A program made the translations under genes and the position numbers. Below, piece by piece: positions 1-4,753 of a stretch of 6,619 nt of DNA; the first letter of the stretch is position 1, and every line of letters begins with the position of its first letter. Below the pieces are notes generated by a model that saw only the letters and a list, made by a program, of their open reading frames with translations, was not told where the DNA came from and searched no databases. Source of the stretch: Methylovirgula sp. (GTDB taxonomy: Bacteria; Pseudomonadota; Alphaproteobacteria; Rhizobiales; Beijerinckiaceae). The DNA lies in NCBI GenBank assembly GCA_025356505.1, contig JANXSV010000417.1, forward strand, positions 1 through 6,619, read 5' to 3'.

Positions 1-1
1 C

Positions 2-298
2 TTTGCGCTGTCATGGCCGTTTCGCGCCGCCACAGCGCCAGCCAAAGCTGCCCCGGCGTCAGGTCCAGGTGTAGCCGCAGTCATGATTGACGCATTTAAC
101 ATCATGCAGGACCGGGTCGCCCGGTCTCGTCTTGCAGGCGACCCGCCGGACATTTTGGTGAACGCCAAAGTCGGGCGGGTTGGATTGTTCGAATTTCACC
201 GCGCCGACGAGCTTATCGCCCTTGGCCGTGAGGCAGCCCGCCGCGCGATGGACGATATCCGCGCTGCTCAGGCTGCTTTTGAAAGCTATGCGTTTTGA
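2..298 (+). CDS. patatin-like phospholipase family protein (C-terminal part, 5' end outside window)
   Basis: The reading frame is open from the left edge to a TGA at 296-298, so 98 C-terminal residues are visible and the start is missing. The segment ending DPPDILVNAKVGRVGLFEFH, followed by RADELIALGREAARRA, resembles the C-terminus of bacterial RssA/NTE-type patatin-like proteins, where a final beta strand (PDILV) precedes a GLF(D/E)FHRA helix. These proteins are lipid acyl hydrolases with a Ser-Asp dyad; the GxSxG and DG(A/G) motifs would lie upstream of the window, so catalytic competence cannot be judged. The first visible 27 residues are Ala/Pro-rich and look like a linker or variable loop. 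An internal ATG at 83 is not needed as a start because the frame continues upstream. The gene converges on the CBS gene with only 11 bases between stop codons and no visible terminator. The family call is by pattern recognition of the C-terminus only. Confidence 0.72.
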   Translation, partial: FALSWPFRAATAPAKAAPASGPGVAAVMIDAFNIMQDRVARSRLAGDPPDILVNAKVGRVGLFEFHRADELIALGREAARRAMDDIRAAQAAFESYAF

Positions 299-309
299 GC
301 CGTAAAACG

Positions 310-741
310 TCAGGCAGAGGCAATATACTGCCGCAGCGCCTGCCGTTCGTTGTCAATTTCTTCAAGGCGGTATTTCACCACATCCCCGATAGAAACCAAT
401 CCGGACAAGCGCCCGGCATTGACGATCGGCACGTGGCGGAAGCGGCCAGAGGTCATCTCCTCCATAACACCGTGAACGCTGGTGTCTTCAGTGGCAGTGA
501 TAACTTTCGATGTCATATGCTTTGAAACAGCGTCCTGCAAGGCACCCGCGCCGCCGCGCGCGATAGCTTTAACGATGTCGCGCTCCGAGATAATTCCCAG
601 AACTTCACCGTCAGAGCCGGTGACAACAATCGCGCCAATGCGCTTTTCGGCGAGAATGGCCACAGTCTCTTCCACCGTTCGGTGCGGCAAAACTGTGGTA
701 ACGACGCGGCCTTTGACAGCTAGAATGCGTGCAACGGTCAT
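310..741 (-). CDS. CBS domain-containing protein (two CBS domains)
   Basis: A 143-residue soluble protein made almost entirely of a tandem CBS (Bateman) module. CBS1 spans about residues 8-63 and ends in ISERDIVKAIA. CBS2 spans about residues 74-130 and carries FRHVPIV followed by LSGLVSIGDVVKYRLEEI. Both repeats have the S-x-x-D type motif (S52-E-R-D55 and S117-I-G-D120) that often contacts the ribose/phosphate of bound adenine nucleotides. Stand-alone proteins of this kind are thought to sense AMP/ATP or S-adenosyl ligands and regulate a partner; no partner can be named here. The ATG at 741-739 was chosen because a near-perfect AGGAGG lies five bases upstream and the first CBS domain begins right after it. 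The frame stays open to 858, but the added 39 residues match nothing recognisable. The gene lies 155 bases downstream of the rhomboid gene on the same strand and could be co-transcribed with it. Confidence 0.9.
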   Translation of the reverse strand: MTVARILAVKGRVVTTVLPHRTVEETVAILAEKRIGAIVVTGSDGEVLGIISERDIVKAIARGGAGALQDAVSKHMTSKVITATEDTSVHGVMEEMTSGRFRHVPIVNAGRLSGLVSIGDVVKYRLEEIDNERQALRQYIASA

Positions 742-746
742 GACAA

Positions 747-752
747 CCTCCT
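747..752 (-). promoter_or_regulatory. ribosome binding site of the CBS gene
   Basis: The minus strand reads AGGAGG, a perfect anti-16S match, then a five-base spacer (TTGTC) and the ATG at 741. This fixes the start of the CBS protein against the longer open frame. Confidence 0.85.
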
Positions 753-826
753 GTGGTTTCCTCACCCGGTAGGGCGCTTCACATGTCGCCTCTTCCGAAA
801 TGACCTTCAGGATGCGCCTGATTTTT

Positions 827-853
827 CCAAGCTGCAAGCCCCAAGCTGCAAGC
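827..853. repeat. tandem direct repeat, 13 bp x 2
   Basis: CCAAGCTGCAAGC occurs at 827-839 and again at 841-853, separated by one base (14-bp period). It sits in the gap between the rhomboid and CBS genes. It could be replication slippage or a small binding site; no function is visible. Confidence 0.75.
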
Positions 854-896
854 GGCAAGGTTCACCGCAAAGCGGCTGGGCTCGCTTTTGAACACT

Positions 897-1715
897 TCAG
901 TTGCGGTTGAGCCCGTCAAACAGCGGGAATAACAAAAATCCCGCCAACAGACCGCCGACATGCGCCTCCCAGGCGATGGGCGCATCGCCCAGGCCAAAGG
1001 TGGTCGAGCCGACACCCACCACCAGATTGATAGCGAACCACACGCCGAAAAAGCTCATCACTTTCGAATTTTGCAGCACGGCGGGCAGAGTGGTCGCTGG
1101 CAGATGATAGGCTGCCTCCTGCTTCAAAAAACTTAGGCCGTTGGCTTCACCAAGCGGCGCACCCGGCGCGAACACGAAGCGCAACGCCGCTCCCATACAG
1201 CCTGAAACAGCGGCTGAGGCGCCAATCACAGGCTGAACGCCCATGCGGTGCACGACGTAATGCATCAACGCTCCTGCTATAGCCGTAACGCAAAGAAAAA
1301 TCCCAAATCGTACAGCCTCAAAACGCCGCGCAACCGCAGCCCCGAAAGACAAAAACCACACACTGTTCAAAATCACATGCGACCATGACCCATGCAGAAA
1401 TGCGTAGGTGAGAAACGTCCAGGGCTTCAACTGCCCGCCGTCCAGAAAAAATTGCGCCATCGCGGCCTGACTGTCCGCTTCAGGCGTCTGCCCGATTGAA
1501 GTCAAAATTGCTTGCGCGCTGGCAGGATCAAAATAATAAGATACCCGCGCAGGCACGAAAGCAAATTGCCGGATTAATTCGATCTCGTTCAAATCGCTGA
1601 CATTGGCCTGAATGGCATATATCGCGAGCATTATCCCGCACAGAACCACAACGCTGGTCGGCACATTGAAAATGGGCTGTTTGGTTGGCGTAAGCAGCAC
1701 TTTGAACTCCGGCAT
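897..1715 (-). CDS. rhomboid family intramembrane serine protease
   Basis: A 272-residue integral membrane protein of the rhomboid superfamily (S54), which cleaves transmembrane substrates within the bilayer. The rhomboid signatures are in order: a hydrophobic helix at about 19-36; a long hydrophilic loop; WTFLTYAFLHGSWSHVILN with H113 and N117 (the HxxxN oxyanion motif, as in GlpG); a GASAAVSG motif with the presumed nucleophile S167; and AHVGGLLAGF with the presumed base H252. Both members of the Ser-His dyad are therefore present. The residue after the serine is Ala (GASA) rather than the more common Gly (GASG), a conservative change. The protein ends shortly after the last helix. The ATG at 1715 was chosen because the MPEF start leads quickly to helix 1; a TTG at 1769 would add 18 residues including cysteines and lacks support. 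No strong Shine-Dalgarno precedes 1715, so the start is less certain than the family. Substrates are unknown. The gene lies just left of the terminator of the upstream ncRNA. Confidence 0.9.
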   Translation of the reverse strand: MPEFKVLLTPTKQPIFNVPTSVVVLCGIMLAIYAIQANVSDLNEIELIRQFAFVPARVSYYFDPASAQAILTSIGQTPEADSQAAMAQFFLDGGQLKPWTFLTYAFLHGSWSHVILNSVWFLSFGAAVARRFEAVRFGIFLCVTAIAGALMHYVVHRMGVQPVIGASAAVSGCMGAALRFVFAPGAPLGEANGLSFLKQEAAYHLPATTLPAVLQNSKVMSFFGVWFAINLVVGVGSTTFGLGDAPIAWEAHVGGLLAGFLLFPLFDGLNRN

Positions 1716-1829
1716 GCAGGGTGGCAGATGCTTTCTACCACATAAGGCGACCAACCATGCGCATATCAAGCGCTTGAACTAAAAATACTCCGGTTGAGCC
1801 ACTGCGCGCCAAATCACCAGTCCTGCCAC

Positions 1830-1857
1830 AAAAAAAGAGGGCCCTTTCGGACCCTCT
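1830..1857 (-). terminator. intrinsic terminator of the leftward ncRNA
   Basis: Minus-strand RNA: AGAGGGUCC, loop GAAA, GGGCCCUCU, followed by a U run that overlaps the last stem base. The stem has nine pairs with one G-U wobble. On the plus strand the wobble becomes an A-C mismatch and no T tract follows, so the element is oriented leftward. It lies 115 bases before the rhomboid ATG and would insulate that gene from the ncRNA. Confidence 0.88.
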
Positions 1858-2034
1858 CTGGAGGTTTTTGAGCTGCGGCCGCTTAAAAATGGCGATCCCG
1901 CTTCGCTATTCGTGGCACGTGAAGGAGCAATTCACGAGGCCGGTGTGGAGTGGCGAAGGAGCAATTCGCCGTTCCGGATGGTGTCCTTTACCCTCAGGAG
2001 CAGTGAGGGGAAGGACTGTTTGGAGCAATTGAAA
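1830..2034 (-). ncRNA. putative small RNA with a multi-hairpin array presenting (U/C)UGCUCC loops
   Basis: On the minus strand, three hairpins display the same seven-base loop. At 1991-2009 the stem is CCCUCA/UGAGGG with loop CUGCUCC, enclosed by an outer GUCCUU/AAGGAC stem (1983-1988 with 2011-2016). At 1952-1970 the stem is GGCGAA/UUCGCC and at 1918-1936 it is CGUGAA/UUCACG, both with loop UUGCUCC. A fourth UUGCUCC at 2022-2028 has no good stem and lies near the predicted 5' end. The stems differ in sequence but stay paired, with compensatory changes, whereas the loops are constant; this is how a selected RNA motif looks. A strong intrinsic terminator at 1830-1857 faces the same way, and no plausible minus-strand protein gene feeds into it. 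The 5' end is estimated from a weak -10/-35 pair around 2041-2068 and could be off by tens of bases. With the following UU, the loops read CUCCUU, the anti-Shine-Dalgarno core of 16S rRNA, suggesting base pairing to ribosome binding sites. I could not match it to a named family. Confidence 0.68.
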
Positions 2035-2040
2035 GATCTC

Positions 2041-2068
2041 ATACTAAGACCTTGTTTACAATTGCTAA
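2041..2068 (-). promoter_or_regulatory. possible sigma-70-type promoter of the ncRNA
   Basis: Reading leftward, TTAGCA (2068-2063) and TAGTAT (2046-2041) are separated by 16 bases. Each matches the -35 and -10 consensus at four of six positions. It would start transcription near 2034, just before the first UUGCUCC copy. This is a weak match, supported mainly by its position. Confidence 0.35.
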
Positions 2069-2108
2069 CCAAAATTAACCTTAACAGCGCTAAGGTCTGG
2101 TTAACCAT
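2065..2108. promoter_or_regulatory. cluster of TTAACC motifs, candidate CtrA binding region
   Basis: Within 44 bases there are CTAACC (2065-2070), TTAACC (2075-2080), TTAAC (2081-2085) and GGTTAACCAT (2099-2108). CTAA at 2090-2093 and TTAA at 2101-2104 are spaced by exactly seven bases, close to the known CtrA consensus TTAA-N7-TTAA, and TTAACCAT is a well-known alphaproteobacterial CtrA half site. The cluster lies between the leftward ncRNA and the rightward PAS gene and could control either or both. The assignment to CtrA is inferred from the motif. Confidence 0.45.
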
Positions 2109-2184
2109 CGTAAAGCCCACCTCCGCCCTGCCCCAACGGCATGAACCCTGCAACTTATTCGACTGACCACCGAATTGGTCCGAT

Positions 2185-2219
2185 CTGTCCCAAAACAGGA
2201 CAAGTCTGCGCAAAGTCTG
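2185..2219. promoter_or_regulatory. operator-like inverted and direct repeats upstream of the PAS gene
   Basis: TGTCC (2186-2190) and GGACA (2198-2202) form an inverted repeat around CAAAACA, directly followed by two copies of AAGTCTG (2202-2208 and 2213-2219) at an 11-base period, about one helical turn. The block ends 19 bases before the PAS start codon. It could be a protein binding site or a leader hairpin; no regulator is identified. Confidence 0.25.
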
Positions 2220-2238
2220 AACAGCCGGGTAAAACATA

Positions 2239-2871
2239 ATGAAACAGGTCGTGACCAAAGAACTCTTCGCCTATTGGAATGTCCAGCGCGGACGCCGTGC
2301 AGCGCCCGAGCGGCTGGATATTGATCCCGGAATCATCCGCGGACTTCTGGCAGACACGTTCATTCTTGACCACGACGCTGCATCAGGATTCCCCTTTCGC
2401 ATCGCCGGTTCACGTACCAATATGCTCGTCGACAAAGAACTGCGTCTCACATCTTTCTTGGAACTCTGGCAGGACAGCGACCGTGCGCAAATAGCCAGCT
2501 TATTGGAGGCGACAAGCGACGGCCCTGTACCGATGCTGCTTGGCGCAGGCACAAGTTTGAACGGTCGCAGCCTGGATCTTGAGGCTCTGCTTTTGCCGCT
2601 TCGCCATCACGGCCGCACACATTCGCGCCTCATGGGCGCTTTGGTACCGCTTGAGACGCCGGATTGGCTCGGCCTCATCGCAATCGGCAAACTGGAGCTT
2701 AAAAGTTTCCGCATTCTTCAATCTGCCGAAAAAATGCAGGATTTGAGTATTGCTCAGGCAAATTATAGAAATAACGCGCTTTTACACGACCGGAGAGCTC
2801 CACACGGCACTGCAAATGCTTTCAAATCCACCTCCGCCCCGCATTTAACTTTGTTGGAAGGTGGACGATAA
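2239..2871 (+). CDS. PAS domain-containing protein (PAS_5 family)
   Basis: A 210-residue soluble protein. The N-terminal motif FAYWNVQRGRRAAPERLDID (residues 10-29), followed by IIRGLLADTFILD and the FRIAGSR strand (53-59), is characteristic of the alphaproteobacterial PAS_5 family (formerly DUF1457). The PAS core runs to about residue 155 and appears to be the only domain, with no kinase, GGDEF or HTH part. The C-terminal tail is polar and ends HLTLLEGGR, similar to the tail common in rhizobial members. PAS_5 proteins are small sensory or adaptor modules whose ligands and partners are mostly unknown. The ATG at 2239 is placed directly before the conserved core; its Shine-Dalgarno is weak (GGGTAAAA). 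It is the first gene of a rightward group and lies about 100 bases before the PilZ gene. The upstream region carries CtrA-like motifs, which suggests cell-cycle or motility-linked control, but this is inferred. Confidence 0.88.
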   Translation: MKQVVTKELFAYWNVQRGRRAAPERLDIDPGIIRGLLADTFILDHDAASGFPFRIAGSRTNMLVDKELRLTSFLELWQDSDRAQIASLLEATSDGPVPMLLGAGTSLNGRSLDLEALLLPLRHHGRTHSRLMGALVPLETPDWLGLIAIGKLELKSFRILQSAEKMQDLSIAQANYRNNALLHDRRAPHGTANAFKSTSAPHLTLLEGGR

Positions 2872-2971
2872 AGCATTCGAAGTAACACCTTGTTAAAAGA
2901 GATTGTATAGGTTCACTATCATAGGTTGCTGTGCCGGTTGAGCTAATCGGTCCATGATAGGGCGCATTTAT

Positions 2972-3571
2972 ATGCTAATGAATACCGTGCAAAAAAGCAC
3001 AAACAGGCGCCGCCACGCGCGGGCACCCGTACTGCTGCACGGGCGCTATATGCTTCCCGATGAAAGCGAATTTGCCTGCACCACCCGCGATATTTCCATC
3101 AGCGGCATATCGGTTGAATCGCGCGAGTTGCCTCCGCTCGGCACCCGGGTGATCATGTATATTGATATCATCGGGCGCTTGGATGGCGTCGTCGTGCGCC
3201 ACACGAAATTCGGTTTTGTTGTCTCTTTCACTTTGCCGAAGGTCAAAATTGAAAAGATGGCTGATCAATTGACCTGGTTGCTCAACCGCGAAAAATTGGG
3301 CATGGCCGAAGACCGGCGTCACGAGCGCATCGTGCCGCGAAATACACGTTCGACAATGACCTTTGCCGACGGCACCCAACTGCCTTGCCGTATCGTCGAC
3401 ATTTCAATTTCCGGCGCGGCGGCCAATGTAGAAACCAAGCCTCCACTTGGCTCTATCGTCACTGTCGGTCAAACCCCCGGCAGAGTTATGCGCTCCTTCG
3501 CATCGGGCGTGGCCATCGAATTTTTCCGCACCATTCCCATCGAAAAATTCGACGAGAATCACGTTCTGTAA
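2972..3571 (+). CDS. tandem PilZ domain protein, predicted c-di-GMP receptor
   Basis: A 199-residue soluble protein with two PilZ domains. Domain 1 (about 12-100) has RRHAR (R13-x3-R17) and DISISG (D40-x-S-x-x-G45). Domain 2 (about 114-195) has RRHER (R115-x3-R119) and DISISG (D143-x-S-x-x-G148). Both therefore keep the full RxxxR plus D/NxSxxG signature that binds cyclic di-GMP in characterised PilZ proteins. No other domain is present, so it is likely an adaptor that passes the c-di-GMP signal to a partner. Possible starts are ATG 2954, 2972 and 2978. I chose 2972 because AGGG lies nine bases upstream; MNTVQ at 2978 is where resemblance to rhizobial homologues seems to begin, so the exact start is open by a few residues. 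It follows the PAS gene by 100 bases and precedes the GT25 gene by 86, so read-through is possible; no terminator separates them. Confidence 0.9.
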   Translation: MLMNTVQKSTNRRRHARAPVLLHGRYMLPDESEFACTTRDISISGISVESRELPPLGTRVIMYIDIIGRLDGVVVRHTKFGFVVSFTLPKVKIEKMADQLTWLLNREKLGMAEDRRHERIVPRNTRSTMTFADGTQLPCRIVDISISGAAANVETKPPLGSIVTVGQTPGRVMRSFASGVAIEFFRTIPIEKFDENHVL

Positions 3572-3619
3572 CGGCACAAAAATCCAGCGCTTCGCTTCCG
3601 CGCCCTTGATATGCTAAGT

Positions 3620-3652
3620 GGCTCTGCGCAAAATGTTGGCGCGCTCAGAGCC
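3620..3652 (+). promoter_or_regulatory. stem-loop just upstream of the GT25 start codon
   Basis: GGCTCTG (3620-3626) pairs perfectly with CAGAGCC (3646-3652), with an inner CGC/GCG (3627-3629 with 3641-3643). Its 3' arm contains the only Shine-Dalgarno-like bases (AGAG, 3647-3650), seven bases before the ATG at 3658. The hairpin could therefore hide the ribosome binding site. It has no T tract, so it is not a normal terminator. Confidence 0.4.
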
Positions 3653-3657
3653 GCGTT

Positions 3658-4398
3658 ATGAATATCATCTATATCAATCTTGACCGTCATCTTGAGCGCC
3701 GCACCCGCATGGAGGCGCTGTTGCGTAACTTGCCGTATCAGCGACTTGCCGCTGTTGACGGCACTAGCCTGCCAAAACGGCCCTCACCCCTCACGCAGTT
3801 TGAGATTGCCTGCATCGAAAGCCACCGTCAGGCAGCACAGCTGTTTCTAGAGTCCGGCGCGGCGCATGTCTGTATTCTGGAGGATGATGTTCATCTCGGC
3901 AGGGACTTCCCCAGCTATATCCAAGACGAGCGCTGGATACCGCCAGAGGCCGACATTATAAAGCTTGAAACCATGTTCCAAACCCTGCGTCTCGGAAGCT
4001 CGACCCCGGCCCGAGATCGCCATCTGCACCGCCTTTATTCCCGCCACCACGGCACAGCCGGTTATATCCTGTCGCGGCATGGCGCGCAGAAATTGCTCGC
4101 ACTGACCGCAACTCCGCAAAGGCCCCTCGACCGTATCCTTTTCCCGGATATCCATGGTCAGCTCATCACTTTGCAATTAAATCCAGCCCTTGTGATCCAG
4201 GATGAAGTTTTGGCCCGACACAGACGCGCGCCTGTGCAGATCGCAAGCTCAATTCAGCCTGCCAAAGTTCCGCGCCCGCTAGGCGGTGCGCTTTCGCGTG
4301 AAGGCAAGCGCCTCGTACAAAATTTGCGCGTGACGCTGCACTGGCTCCGAACCGGCGTCTATTCGCAGAGCACTGCTGCAAAAGTCGGCTTCAAATAG
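3658..4398 (+). CDS. glycosyltransferase family 25 protein (LPS/surface glycan biosynthesis)
   Basis: A 246-residue protein with the family-25 fold. The N-terminus is MNIIYINLDRHLERRTRM, the usual GT25 opening (INLxxxxxR). It is followed by AAVDGT (31-36), EIACIESHRQA (49-59, the conserved ExxCxxSH motif), CILEDDV (72-78, with the acidic EDD typical of metal/sugar-nucleotide binding), GTAGYILSRHGAQKLL (132-147 region) and PLD (146-148 region). These enzymes move sugars, often galactose, onto lipopolysaccharide or lipooligosaccharide acceptors at the inner face of the inner membrane. The donor and acceptor cannot be told from sequence. There is no signal peptide or membrane helix. The last 60 residues are basic, consistent with membrane-surface association. 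The ATG at 3658 starts the motif directly and overlaps a hairpin region. It is probably the last gene of the PAS-PilZ-GT25 group, as a 355-base AT-rich gap follows. Confidence 0.9.
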   Translation: MNIIYINLDRHLERRTRMEALLRNLPYQRLAAVDGTSLPKRPSPLTQFEIACIESHRQAAQLFLESGAAHVCILEDDVHLGRDFPSYIQDERWIPPEADIIKLETMFQTLRLGSSTPARDRHLHRLYSRHHGTAGYILSRHGAQKLLALTATPQRPLDRILFPDIHGQLITLQLNPALVIQDEVLARHRRAPVQIASSIQPAKVPRPLGGALSREGKRLVQNLRVTLHWLRTGVYSQSTAAKVGFK

Positions 4399-4753
4399 CA
4401 ACATCACGCGCGCAATGGGTCCAAAACCTCAATCGCTATGCTGAAAAAAAAACATCGAAACGTGCGGCTTTCGCAGCCAAATTAACCAAGACCGCCGTCG
4501 TTTAGGGTTAACGTCTTGAGAAGTAAGTGTTAATGGAATTCGCCATTTAGCGCGCATTCCTCATATTTAATCTCTTAATTTCAGTATCTTAGACAAAATC
4601 GTATAAAAATTGAATATTAAAACGCAAGTCCCATTAACATTGACAGCCCGGTCATAAAGATAAATTCAATTCATTCAAATGCGTCTCTTTTATTTGAAAA
4701 GAGCGCAAAACATCTCTGACACATTCACCCCAACGAAGATTACGGGGTTTGCA
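4399..4753. other. 355-base AT-rich intergenic region / BTLCP promoter and leader
   Basis: No credible gene lies here. The first 80 bases hold a run of nine A's (4444-4452) and no clear terminator for the GT25 gene. From about 4480 there are TTAACC (4482-4487), GGTTAAC (4506-4512), GTTAATGG (4529-4536) and ATTAACAT (4633-4640), similar to the motifs before the PAS gene. TTGACA at 4640-4645 is a perfect -35, with a poor -10 (TAAATT, 4661-4666) at the short spacing of 15. A leader hairpin follows at 4681-4706. An ATG at 4679 is in frame with the BTLCP gene but has no ribosome binding site. Confidence 0.6.
4681..4706 (+). promoter_or_regulatory. leader hairpin upstream of the BTLCP gene
   Basis: CTCTTTT (4685-4691), loop ATTTG, AAAAGAG (4697-4703) is a perfect seven-pair stem. 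It is extended by GCG/CGC (4681-4683 with 4704-4706) across one bulged T. It lies in the likely 5' untranslated region 48-73 bases before the ATG. No T run follows, so it is not a terminator. Its role is unknown; an mRNA stability or translation control element is possible. Confidence 0.45.

Noticed and set aside
742..858. Longer N-terminus for the CBS protein
   Set aside because: The extra 39 codons show no family similarity, and the AGGAGG five bases before 741 marks the real start.
1875..1882. GCGGCCGC palindrome (NotI-type site)
   Set aside because: An eight-base palindrome in GC-rich DNA next to the ncRNA; no further symmetry or repeat copies, so probably chance.
1918..2028. Repeat array as a CRISPR or REP/ERIC-type element
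   Set aside because: Copies are short, unevenly spaced (25-39 bases between loop centres) and have different stems, with no spacers of constant length. This fits RNA hairpins, not CRISPR or a mobile palindromic repeat.
1912..2166. Open frame of 84 codons on the plus strand across the hairpin array, and a 108-codon frame on the minus strand over 1932-2258
   Set aside because: Both are built from the inverted repeats and contain no recognisable domain or good ribosome binding site. The minus-strand one also overlaps the PAS gene start. The repeats and terminator explain this region better as RNA.
2890..2922. Promoter for the PilZ gene (TTGTTA ... TATCAT)
   Set aside because: The spacing of 21 bases is too long for a normal sigma-70 promoter; read-through from the PAS gene is as likely.
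2975..3379. 134-codon minus-strand open frame inside the PilZ gene
   Set aside because: It is antisense to a well-supported tandem PilZ gene with intact motifs and has no domain of its own.
4444..4478. Leftward terminator: GGCT/AGCC hairpin followed by a T run on the minus strand
   Set aside because: The stem has only four pairs, lies over ten bases from the T run, and no leftward gene is upstream of it.
4679..4753. N-terminal extension of the BTLCP protein from ATG 4679
   Set aside because: It would place a signal peptide 25 residues inside the protein, has no ribosome binding site and overlaps a stable hairpin.
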